DNA from: Streptomyces sp. AJS327
GTDB taxonomy: Bacteria; Actinomycetota; Actinomycetes; Streptomycetales; Streptomycetaceae
Direction: 5' to 3'
Assembly: GCF_013450295.1 (NCBI RefSeq)
Contig: NZ_SKBR01000004.1
Span: 465,001 to 529,000, forward strand
DNA length: 64,000 nt
Translations under genes and position numbers: made by a program
The notes under the pieces: model-generated
Told to the model about the DNA's origin: nothing
Seen by the model: only the letters and a program-made list of their open reading frames with translations
Databases searched by the model: none
Part shown: in pieces, positions 28,910-36,761 of the stretch
Layout of the letters: each line of letters starts with the position of its first letter
Numbering within the stretch: position 1 is the stretch's first letter

Positions 28910-29995
28910 GTGGCCGGAGTGCGCGGCCAGGAACGGATACGGAACGGCACCGGGGGCGCCGGAGCGCGCCGCGCGGCGCTGGTGACGGTCTGCGCGCTGG
29001 GGCTGCTCGCCGCTCCGGGCCCGGGCGCGGCGCACGCGGCGCCGGACGAACCGCCGAAGAAGCGGAGTCTGGAGAGCGTCCGCGCCGAGATCGAGGAGCT
29101 GCACGACCGGGCGGGCTCCGCGACGGACGCGTACAACGCCGCCGACGAGCGCGCCACGGCGCAGCGCCGTCAGGTCCGGAAGCTGTCCGGAAAGCTCCGG
29201 GACACCCGGCGCACCCTCGACAAACTGACCAACACCGCCGGGGCGATGGCCCGCGCCCAGTACCGCGGGGGCGGGCTGCCGGACGAGGCGCGGCTGATGC
29301 TCGGCCGCGATCCGGAGCGCTTCCTGCACAACGCCACCATCGCCCGAAAGGGACAGCAGGCCACCCGCGGCTTCCTGGCCAGGCTCCGGCAGACCAGGGC
29401 CGAACTGGACGACGACTCCGCGAAGGCCACCCGGAAGGGGAAGGCGCTGGAGGCGGAGCGCGCCCGGAAGGCCGCGGCGCGGAAGAAGATCACCGCTCAG
29501 CTGAAGAGGGCGCGGAAGCTGGAACGCTCCCTGGAGGCCGACGAGTTGAAGCGGATGCGGGAGCTGGACGAGAAGGAGGCGCTGGCCCGGCACGCCAAGT
29601 GGCTGAAGACCGGGGCGCTGGAGCAGATCAACGCGAAGGCGTCCAGGGCGGGGAAGCGCGCCATCGCCTACGCGACGGAGCAACTCGGCAAGGACTACGA
29701 GTGGGGCGCCGAGGGGCCCACCACCTTCGACTGCTCGGGTCTGACCCTGCGGGCCTGGGAGGCGGCGGGCGAGACCATCCCGCGCACCTCGCAGGAGCAG
29801 TGGAAGCGGCTGCCCAGGGTGCCGCTGAAGAAGATGCGCCCCGGCGATTTGATCATCTACAAGAAGGACGCCAGCCACGTCGGGATCTACGTCGGCAAGG
29901 GCGAGATGCTGCACGCCCCGCGCACCGGCCGGACGATCACCGTGGAGGGCGCGGGCTCGCTGCCGATCCTGGGCGTGGTGCGTCCCGACAAGTGA
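28910..29995 (+). CDS. Secreted NlpC/P60 (RipA-like) peptidoglycan endopeptidase
   Basis: 361 residues from a GTG with GGAGG six bases upstream; the open frame upstream is not protein-like. A signal peptide ends at about residue 40 (AAHA|AP). A long coiled coil (about 45-235) precedes the NlpC/P60 domain (about 245-360; Cys in FDCSGLT, His in SHVGIYVGKGE). The coiled coil usually covers the active site in RipA-type enzymes and regulates it. It cuts the stem peptide of peptidoglycan during growth or septation. Divergent from pstS. Confidence 0.92.
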   Translation: MAGVRGQERIRNGTGGAGARRAALVTVCALGLLAAPGPGAAHAAPDEPPKKRSLESVRAEIEELHDRAGSATDAYNAADERATAQRRQVRKLSGKLRDTRRTLDKLTNTAGAMARAQYRGGGLPDEARLMLGRDPERFLHNATIARKGQQATRGFLARLRQTRAELDDDSAKATRKGKALEAERARKAAARKKITAQLKRARKLERSLEADELKRMRELDEKEALARHAKWLKTGALEQINAKASRAGKRAIAYATEQLGKDYEWGAEGPTTFDCSGLTLRAWEAAGETIPRTSQEQWKRLPRVPLKKMRPGDLIIYKKDASHVGIYVGKGEMLHAPRTGRTITVEGAGSLPILGVVRPDK

Positions 29996-30529
29996 GCCCC
30001 GACAGGCCCGACAAGTGCGGCAGGTGAGCCCCGGCCCGTGTCCCCCGCGCCCGTCAGCCGGAGCTGAGCCCGCCCGCCGACGCCGCGCGCCCCGCTCGCC
30101 GGGGCCGTCCGCTGGGACGGACGACCACCGCCCCGCTGGGACGCGTCCGGCCCCCGCGTCGCGCCCTCGGTGGCCGGGCGACGCCGGTGGGTTCGGTGGA
30201 CGTCGCGGACGGATCCGGGGACGTCCGGATGGTTCGGGTGATGTGCGACGCGTGCCGCGACAGCGTTCCGCTTCGCGGACGCGGGGGCTGGCTGACCGGG
30301 CGTGATGTTGGTCATGACAGGCGCCGGAGGTCGCCGTCAGGGCCCTGAACTGCGGTGTTCTGTGGGACATATGACATGGGCCCTTCCCGTGGCCCATTCC
30401 GTCGTGCGCCGTACGGACGCTATCGTCCCTCCGGACACCTCGGCCGGGCGACCGACCATCGCGCCGTGAGCGGGGGTGGCGTCGGCGGTCCCGTCGCCGC
30501 CGTGTTCCGGGGGAGGAAGAGGAAAGATC
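29996..30529. other. Intergenic region with an inverted repeat
   Basis: 534 bases with no supported gene. ATGGGCC-N8-GGCCCAT (30376-30397) is a perfect 7-bp inverted repeat, 133 bases before the next start; it may be an operator. Confidence 0.5.
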
Positions 30530-32002
30530 ATGCCCGTAGGAGTGGAACGGGGCAGCTCCACCGGGTGGCCGCCAGACCAGGTGGGCATGGACCCCCACCC
30601 GGAGCCCGCGCCCCCGACGGACGCCGCGCGACGCGGTGTCGCGCCCCACGACGGCCACCCGCCCGACCCCGCCGGGAACCCGGCGGGTGGGGAGCCCCGT
30701 TCGGAGCCCGCGCCGCTGGACCAGGGCGAGGGGCAGGCCACCGGGCTGCCCCTGCCGTTGACGCTGCTGGTCATCGAGGACGACCCGACCGGCGCCGGAA
30801 GCGTCCCCGAACTGCTGGACGGCTCGGGCCGGATCCGGGTGCGCACCGCGCGGAACCTCACCGAGGCCGAGCGGCTGCTGACCGACGGCGTGCACTGCAT
30901 CCTGCTCGACCTGGCGCTGCCGCACGGCGTGGGAGAGGACGACGAACCCGGGCCCTGGCACTCCCGCGCGCGGTCCGAGGCGGCGGCGGGCGAGGCGCAC
31001 GGCCCCGGCGAACTGCACATCCTCCGGCACGTCCTCCGGCTCGCCCCGTCCCACGCGGTGCTGGCGCTGACGGACGGCGCGGACGCCGAGCGGGCCGCCG
31101 AGGCGGTCCGCGTCGGGGCCCAGGACTACCTCTTCCGGGACGAACTGGACGGTCGGCTGCTCGGGCGCGCCATCCGGTACGCCGTGGAGCGCAAGCGCGC
31201 CGACCTCGCCCAGCGGCAGCTGACCGAGAGCCGGCTGCGCGCCCAGGAGAACGCCCGGCTGGAGCGTGGGCTGCTGCCCACGCCCCTGCTGGAGGGCAGC
31301 GAGCTGCGCTTCGCCGCGCGCTACCGCCCCGGCCGCTCCCGCGCCCTGCTGGGCGGTGACTTCTACGACACCGTGCGCACCGCGGACGGAACCGTGCACG
31401 CGATGATCGGGGACGTCTGCGGACACGGTCCCGACGAGGCGGCACTCGGTGTGGAACTGCGCATCGCCTGGCGCGCGTTGACCTTCGCCGGGCTCTCCGG
31501 TGACGAACTGCTGGGCACCCTGCAACGGGTCCTGGAGCACGAGCGGGCCAGCGAGGAGGTCTTCGCGACGCTCTGCGCCGTCGACATCGCGGCCGACGGG
31601 AACAGCGCCAGCGTCTGGCTGGCCGGGCACCCCGCGCCCTTCCTCCTGGAGGAGTCCGAGATCACCCCGCGGCTGCTGCGCGACGCCGACCACGGTCCGG
31701 CGCTGGGCCTGCTGCCGAGCACCCGCTGGCCGCGCGCGCGGGTCGCGCTGGAGGGCAGCTGGAGCCTGCTGATGTACACCGACGGGCTGATGGAGGGCCG
31801 GGTCGGCGAGGGCCGCGGCCGTCTCGGGCAGGAGGGCGTCGCCGAACTGCTGCGCGCCAGACGAGCCGAGGGCGCCGGGGGCGAGGCGCTGCTGGACGCG
31901 GCGGTCGGGGACGTGCGGCGGCTCAACGGGGGTGAGCTGACCGACGACGTGGCGGTGCTGCTCCTCGCCCGGGACGCCCCCGCGCCCCCGCCGTCCACCT
32001 GA
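30530..32002 (+). CDS. Receiver-PP2C (RsbU-type) phosphatase
   Basis: 490 residues; ATG after GGAGG and GGAAAGA. A polar N-terminal tail of about 75 residues precedes a receiver domain (about 78-215; acidic pair in VIEDD, phospho-acceptor Asp in LLDLALP, with an insertion of about 35 residues after it). A short coiled linker leads to a PP2C/RsbU domain (about 255-485) with the metal-binding motifs GGDFYDT, IGDVCGHG and LMYTDGL and the late DDVAVLLL. Such proteins dephosphorylate anti-anti-sigma factors under control of a histidine kinase; neither partner is nearby. Confidence 0.92.
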   Translation: MPVGVERGSSTGWPPDQVGMDPHPEPAPPTDAARRGVAPHDGHPPDPAGNPAGGEPRSEPAPLDQGEGQATGLPLPLTLLVIEDDPTGAGSVPELLDGSGRIRVRTARNLTEAERLLTDGVHCILLDLALPHGVGEDDEPGPWHSRARSEAAAGEAHGPGELHILRHVLRLAPSHAVLALTDGADAERAAEAVRVGAQDYLFRDELDGRLLGRAIRYAVERKRADLAQRQLTESRLRAQENARLERGLLPTPLLEGSELRFAARYRPGRSRALLGGDFYDTVRTADGTVHAMIGDVCGHGPDEAALGVELRIAWRALTFAGLSGDELLGTLQRVLEHERASEEVFATLCAVDIAADGNSASVWLAGHPAPFLLEESEITPRLLRDADHGPALGLLPSTRWPRARVALEGSWSLLMYTDGLMEGRVGEGRGRLGQEGVAELLRARRAEGAGGEALLDAAVGDVRRLNGGELTDDVAVLLLARDAPAPPPST

Positions 32003-32205
32003 GGCGCGGAGCCCGGACTCCCGGGCGCTCCGGAACCCCGGGAGGGGGTTGTCGGGGGCCCGGTCCGGGTCTCCGTTCCGGTCTCCGCGTCTCCCGTGTC
32101 CGCGTCTCCCGTGGCGGACACGACGGCGCCGCCCGGTCCGGGGACCGAGCGGCGTGCGTGGACGTACGGGGAGGCGCGCGGGAGGCGGCCGCGGGGCCGC
32201 CCGGC

Positions 32206-32547
32206 TCAGCGGCCGCCGTTGTACGGGCCGTAGGGACCGTCGCTGCTGCTGCCGCCCCGGCGCGGGCCGTTGCCCGTCACCTGCTTGAGCGCCGGACGCA
32301 CGTCCACCGCGTAGACGATGGTGGCGACGGCGCCGATGATCTTGAGGATGAACATCCCCGGCAGCAGCAGGTTCACCGCGAGCGTGACGCCGAGCAGGAT
32401 CAGCCACATCGGCTTCGTCTGCTTGTCGGCGGCGCGGAACGCGTCCTCACGGCGCAGCAGGGCGTCGACGAAGGTGAAGACCGCGAGCCCGATCAGCACG
32501 ACGTCGATGATCAACCACATGCCGAACTGGAAGTTATCCACCAGCAT
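32206..32547 (-). CDS. DUF2516 family membrane protein
   Basis: 113 residues. The ATG has GGAG nine bases upstream; a GTG three codons earlier is too close. Two or three hydrophobic segments (about 5-30 and 46-82) are followed by a Gly/Ser/Pro-rich polar tail. DUF2516 proteins are conserved in actinobacteria and commonly beside the haemagglutinin-like gene and XRE regulator found next here. Function unknown. Confidence 0.87.
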   Translation of the reverse strand: MLVDNFQFGMWLIIDVVLIGLAVFTFVDALLRREDAFRAADKQTKPMWLILLGVTLAVNLLLPGMFILKIIGAVATIVYAVDVRPALKQVTGNGPRRGGSSSDGPYGPYNGGR

Positions 32548-32716
32548 GGTGCTCACTCTCCTCGTCGTTCGAGCGGGGGCCTCCGCCGCAACCGTACCCC
32601 CGGCCGTCCGGCGCGTGCACCACCCCGGCGGGCGCCACGGTCACGGAGAGCGGACCGGGGGAACCCGGCCGGGGTGAACCGTCCGCCGGGGCGGCGGCCC
32701 CCCGGGCCGGGTCCGG

Positions 32717-33601
32717 TCAGGCGTTCCCGGCGTCACCGGCGCCCCCGGTCTCCCCGGTGGGCCCGGCTCCCTCGGCTCCCGTGGCCCCCTCGCCGGAGGC
32801 GGCCACGCCGCCGCCCTTCGCGGTCCCGGTCGTCCTGGCGGTTCCGGTGGTCTTCGCCGATCCGGTGCCCCGGGCGCTCCGGGCGGTCCTGGCCGATCCG
32901 GTGCCCCCGCTGGACTTCGCCGTCGTGGCCTTGGCGGCCTTGGCGGCCTTGGCGGCCTTGGCGGACTCGGTGGCCTTGGGGGCCGCCTTCGCCGTGCTGG
33001 TGGACGGGGCGGAGCTGGCTCCCTCGGCGGTCCCGTCCGTCGTCGCGGCGCCGGGTGCCGTGGCGGCCCCCTCGGAGGAGGTGCCGGTGGCCGTGTCCCG
33101 GGTGGCCGAGCCCCGGGCCCGGGTGCTCCGGGTGCCGCCGGTCCGGTGGCCGCCGGTGGCCGGAGCGTCGGCGGGCTCCTCGGCCGGGGGTTCGGCGACC
33201 TTGACCGGCCCGCGCTCCACGGTCACCACCGTGGTGCCCGGGGCGTCCTCCCCGCGCCACTGCCGGACCGCGCCGCGCCCCCGGTCGGCCAGCTCGTCGT
33301 AGGTCTCGCGGGCCTTCACCGCGTACTCAGCGGCGACGCCGACGCCCTGGAGGGCCATGTGCTGCGCCTGCTCACGCAGCCGCCTGATGTCCAGGTCGAT
33401 GCCGTTCAGCGCCTCGCTGACCCGGGTCTGCGCGTCCCGGGCGTGCTGGGCGACCTTGGCCCGCACCTCCCCGGGGTCGGTGGCGCGGACCTCGGCGACC
33501 CGGCCCGGCGCCTCCTCGCGGATCTTGTCGAGGACGCCCGCGGCGAAGTAGAGCGGCGTCGGGTCGCTGAGGGTCCTGCGGAGTTCGTTGGCGATGGGCA
33601 T
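32717..33601 (-). CDS. Heparin-binding haemagglutinin-like protein
   Basis: 294 residues; ATG with GGGAG ten bases upstream, preferred to a TTG three codons earlier. The first 125 residues form an amphipathic helix region as in mycobacterial HBHA. The remainder is a low-complexity Ala/Thr/Gly/Lys tail with a repeated AKA unit. In mycobacteria the tail binds host sugars; here, in a soil-type genome, DNA, membrane or wall binding seems more likely. It lies between the DUF2516 and XRE genes, all on the minus strand. Confidence 0.82.
   Translation of the reverse strand: MPIANELRRTLSDPTPLYFAAGVLDKIREEAPGRVAEVRATDPGEVRAKVAQHARDAQTRVSEALNGIDLDIRRLREQAQHMALQGVGVAAEYAVKARETYDELADRGRGAVRQWRGEDAPGTTVVTVERGPVKVAEPPAEEPADAPATGGHRTGGTRSTRARGSATRDTATGTSSEGAATAPGAATTDGTAEGASSAPSTSTAKAAPKATESAKAAKAAKAAKATTAKSSGGTGSARTARSARGTGSAKTTGTARTTGTAKGGGVAASGEGATGAEGAGPTGETGGAGDAGNA
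32927..32962 (-). repeat. Four 9-bp tandem repeats inside the HBHA-like gene
   Basis: ggccttggc occurs four times in a row on the given strand, coding the AKA repeat of the tail. Copy number may vary between strains. Confidence 0.85.
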
Positions 33602-33650
33602 GAGGGTCAACTCCCTGATGGAACTGGTGGCTCCGGACGGAACGGGTGGT

Positions 33651-34235
33651 TCAGTCCGCCGCTGGGCCGGACGTGCGGCCGGTGGTCTTCTTCGAGGTCC
33701 GGGGCTTCTCCCCGCCCCGTCGGCCCGTTCCCCCGGTGGCCTTCCGCGCGCTTCCGGTGGCCGTTGGCCGGGCGGTGCCCCGCGGTCCGGTATCGGCCTC
33801 CGGGCCGCCGGCCGCGCCGGGGCGCTCGGCGGCCGCCTCCGGGGCGGGGCCGGGGGCCGCGTCCGGCGATGGCGTGGCGCCGCCGGACCGCTCGTTCTCC
33901 TTGCGGAACGACTCGTAGATCTGGAGCAGCGCCTGCTTCTGCGGGTCGCTGATCGCGGAGTCGGCGAGGATCGCGGCCGGTACCTGCAACAGGTCCTCCC
34001 GCTCCCGCTCGTCGAGGATCCCGGCCTGGACGTACAGCGTCTCGGCGGAGATCCGCAACGCCTTGGCGAGCTGCTGGAGGATCTCCGCGCTGGGCTTGCG
34101 CAGCCCGCGCTCGATCTGGCTCAGGTACGGGTTGGACACCCCGGCCGCTTCGGCGAGTTGACGCAGGGACAGTTCGGCGTTACGCCGCTGTTCCCGCAGG
34201 AACTCACCGAGGTTGCCGACGTTGAGGGAGGCCAT
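33651..34235 (-). CDS. XRE-family regulator
   Basis: 194 residues if the second ATG (MASLN) is used, as in relatives; an ATG four codons upstream (34247) is possible. The helix-turn-helix covers about residues 7-60 (LRQLAEAAGVSNPYLSQIER). A second helical segment to about 115 is followed by a basic Ala/Gly/Pro-rich tail. A 20-bp palindrome just upstream (34266-34285) is a likely autoregulatory site. The gene heads the run XRE, HBHA-like, DUF2516. Confidence 0.9.
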   Translation of the reverse strand: MASLNVGNLGEFLREQRRNAELSLRQLAEAAGVSNPYLSQIERGLRKPSAEILQQLAKALRISAETLYVQAGILDEREREDLLQVPAAILADSAISDPQKQALLQIYESFRKENERSGGATPSPDAAPGPAPEAAAERPGAAGGPEADTGPRGTARPTATGSARKATGGTGRRGGEKPRTSKKTTGRTSGPAAD

Positions 34236-34265
34236 GTGCTCCAGCATGCACCCGCTTGCTAACTA

Positions 34266-34285
34266 TTGCAAGCATCCGCTTGCAA
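34266..34285. promoter_or_regulatory. Palindromic operator upstream of the XRE gene
   Basis: TTGCAAGC-N4-GCTTGCAA, perfect 8-bp arms, 19 to 38 bases upstream of the 34247 start. A third half-site GCTTGC lies at 34254-34259. Likely bound by the XRE protein itself. Confidence 0.75.
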
Positions 34286-34511
34286 CAGTGTCGCTCGCCG
34301 CCGGGTAGCCCGCACGGTCCGGCCGGGCCGCGGAGGGCCGGTCTTACCGGTCCGGCTGGTCTCCGCGTCGCCGAGGCGGTTCGGGATCGGGCGCGGATGC
34401 CCGGGGGTTCAGGGGTTCGGGGGAGGGGCTGGTGTCGTCCGTCCGCCGTGGGCCGGGGTGCTGTGCGAACGGGGGCCGGACGGGCGGGGGTTGGGGTCGC
34501 GAGGGGTGGAC

Positions 34512-35177
34512 TCAGGGCGTCCCGTGGGGGATGCGGGCCGCGATGTGGTCGAGGTGGGCGTCGAGGATCTCCTCCAGCGCGGCGCGGCGGTCGGCCCCGA
34601 GGGGGCGGATCTCGCGGGCGAAGTGGGCCAGGGTGGGGAAGCGTTCGGGGTCGGCGCCGAGTACCGCGACCCGGAACTGCTCCATGCCCTGCTCGTACTC
34701 CGTGGGGGCGGTGGTGTTGATGCCGGCCTCGGAGGAGATCAGGGCGGAGATCAGGACGACGAGCCGGTGGTAGTGCCCCGGGATCTCCTCGTCGGGCAGG
34801 CCGGAGGCGCGCAGGGCCCGGAGGGCCTCCTCCAGGATCAGCCGGGACCCGGTGCCGCCGGAGCCGTAGCGCCCCCAGACCGCGGCGAGTTGGGGCTGTT
34901 CGCCGAACGCGTCGTGCAGGCGCAGGGCCAGCGCGGTGACGCGCTGCCTCCAGTCGCCCTCGGGGTGGTAGCCGTCGACGGCGGACAGCAGGATGCGGTC
35001 GGCGACCGCGCGCAGCAGTTCGGTCTTGTTGCGGAAGTGCCGGTAGAGGCTGGACGAGTCGGTGCCGAGCGCGGCGGCGAGCCGGCGCACGCTGAACTGC
35101 CCGGCGTCGCCGGTGCGCAGCAGCTCCGCCGCGGTGTCCAGGATCTCCTCCGTCGACCATCGCCGTCGGCCCGTCAT
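34512..35177 (-). CDS. TetR-family regulator
   Basis: 221 residues. The N-terminal helix-turn-helix reads FSVRRLAAALGTDSSSLYRH followed by FRNKTELL. The C-terminal ligand domain is of the TetR_C type. It is divergent from the serine hydrolase gene, and palindromes in the gap fit an operator covering both promoters. The inducing ligand is unknown. Confidence 0.93.
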   Translation of the reverse strand: MTGRRRWSTEEILDTAAELLRTGDAGQFSVRRLAAALGTDSSSLYRHFRNKTELLRAVADRILLSAVDGYHPEGDWRQRVTALALRLHDAFGEQPQLAAVWGRYGSGGTGSRLILEEALRALRASGLPDEEIPGHYHRLVVLISALISSEAGINTTAPTEYEQGMEQFRVAVLGADPERFPTLAHFAREIRPLGADRRAALEEILDAHLDHIAARIPHGTP

Positions 35178-35222
35178 CTCGCCCCTCTCGTCAAGCCCTC
35201 AGGGTACTCGTGCACTTGGTGT

Positions 35223-35239
35223 TGCACGCACCGCGTGCA
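35223..35239. promoter_or_regulatory. Putative TetR operator and promoter
   Basis: TGCACGC-N3-GCGTGCA has perfect 7-bp arms; a weaker GTGCA...TGCAC pair lies just upstream. It overlaps a possible plus-strand promoter (TTGGTG at 35216, 16 bases, CATAAT at 35238), so bound repressor would block the serine hydrolase gene. Confidence 0.7.
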
Positions 35240-35357
35240 TAATGAGGGCGTGAGCGTGCCGGGCCCCGGTGGGACCGGGCCGGTACGCCCCTCGCGCCCT
35301 GCCCCGGGCCGGGCGACCGAGGGGAGCACGTCCGGACCAGCCGAAAGGACACCTCTC

Positions 35358-36476
35358 GTGCCGAAGCCCCTGGACCCCGCGGCGCTGGACGCCGCCCTGG
35401 AGAACGTCCACCACGCCGGAATGCCGGGCCTGTTCGCCGAGGCGTGGGACGGCGACCAGGTCTGGCGCGGCGCCGCCGGGGTCGCCGACGTCGACACCGG
35501 CCGTCCCGTCACCGCCGACATGCGGCACCGGGTGGGCAGCGTCACCAAGACGTTCACCGCCGCCGCCGTGCTGCGGCACGTCGAGAGCGGGCAGATCGGG
35601 CTGGACACGGCGATCGGCCGGTACCTCCCGCGGCTGGTCCCCGGCGACCGGGGCGCGGAGGTCACCGTCCGGATGCTGCTCAACCACACCAGCGGCTTCG
35701 CCGAGTTCCTGCCGTACGCCTATCCGTCACTCCGGGCGTACCCCGTCATCCAGGACCTCTGGCCGGAGAGCCTGGAGGAGCGGCGGCTCGCGCGCTATCA
35801 CTCCACCGAGCTGGTCGAGACGGGGGTCGCGGCATCCCCCGTCGGCACTCCGGGTGGCACCCCCGGGGTGTACTCCAACACCAACTACGGGCTGCTCTGC
35901 GCCCTTCTGGAGCACGTGACCGGGACGACGGCCGAGCGGTACATCACCCGGGAGATCATCGAGCGCGCCGGGCTGCCGGACACCGAACTCCCCACCGAGC
36001 CACGGATCGAGGGGCCGCACTCGCGGATGTACGAGGCGTGGTTCGGCCGCCTCGACCCGCCGCGCGACTTCAGCGTCTACGACATGTCGTGGGTCGGGCC
36101 CGCGGCCTCGCTGATATCGACCGTCGCGGACCTCAACCGCTTCTTCCGCCTGCTGATGGCCGGCGAGATCGTCAGCCCGGCGTCACTGGCCGAGATGCGC
36201 CGCACCGTCCCGGTGATCTCCCAGGAGGGCAGGCCCATCCGCTACGGGCTCGGCCTGCGCCCGATGGAGGCCAGCGGACGGGACGACTTCTGGGGCCACG
36301 ACGGCAGCGTCTGGGGCGCCGGGGCGCTGGCCATGATCCGGGCCGACGGCCGGCGGCAGGTGGCCGTCGCGGTGAACCTCCAGCGCTGGAACGCGCTGGA
36401 CGCCTCGGGGGTGCCGCGGCCCCACCCCATCGACGAGGCGCTCGCCGCCTTCCACCGCCTGGCGGCGGGGGACTGA
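35358..36476 (+). CDS. Serine beta-lactamase-family hydrolase
   Basis: 372 residues from a GTG with AAAGGA nine bases upstream. The class C/penicillin-binding fold motifs are present: SxxK (SVTK, about residue 60), YxN (YSN, about 175) and HxG (HDG, about 315) in place of KTG. There is no signal peptide with this start, so a cytoplasmic esterase or D-peptidase is more likely than an exported beta-lactamase. A longer start at 35250 would add a polar stretch, still no signal. Divergent from the TetR gene, which likely represses it. Confidence 0.88.
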   Translation: MPKPLDPAALDAALENVHHAGMPGLFAEAWDGDQVWRGAAGVADVDTGRPVTADMRHRVGSVTKTFTAAAVLRHVESGQIGLDTAIGRYLPRLVPGDRGAEVTVRMLLNHTSGFAEFLPYAYPSLRAYPVIQDLWPESLEERRLARYHSTELVETGVAASPVGTPGGTPGVYSNTNYGLLCALLEHVTGTTAERYITREIIERAGLPDTELPTEPRIEGPHSRMYEAWFGRLDPPRDFSVYDMSWVGPAASLISTVADLNRFFRLLMAGEIVSPASLAEMRRTVPVISQEGRPIRYGLGLRPMEASGRDDFWGHDGSVWGAGALAMIRADGRRQVAVAVNLQRWNALDASGVPRPHPIDEALAAFHRLAAGD

Positions 36477-36761
36477 CCCACCGGACACCGGGCCCCGGCA
36501 CCCTCCCCGCACCTCCCCGCACGTCATCTCCCGGGCGGCACAAGGGTGTTGAGGTGGGACTTCGCGACATTCGTCCAAGACCCCACGGCGCGGCCCCGGC
36601 ACGGTGGACGAACGGAGCGACCGACACCGTGGACCCCTCCGGGGGCCCGTCCGGGGGGCGGGCCCGGGACCGAGCGGGGCGAGACGGCCGGGGAGCGGGG
36701 CGGTGGGGAGCCGCGCGGAGCGCGGGCCGCCCCGGACGAGCCTGACGACGACGGGAGAGCG

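Noticed and set aside
28400..32407. Long minus-strand open frame opposite the NlpC/P60 and PP2C genes
   Set aside because: Antisense shadow; both real genes on the plus strand have full catalytic motifs.
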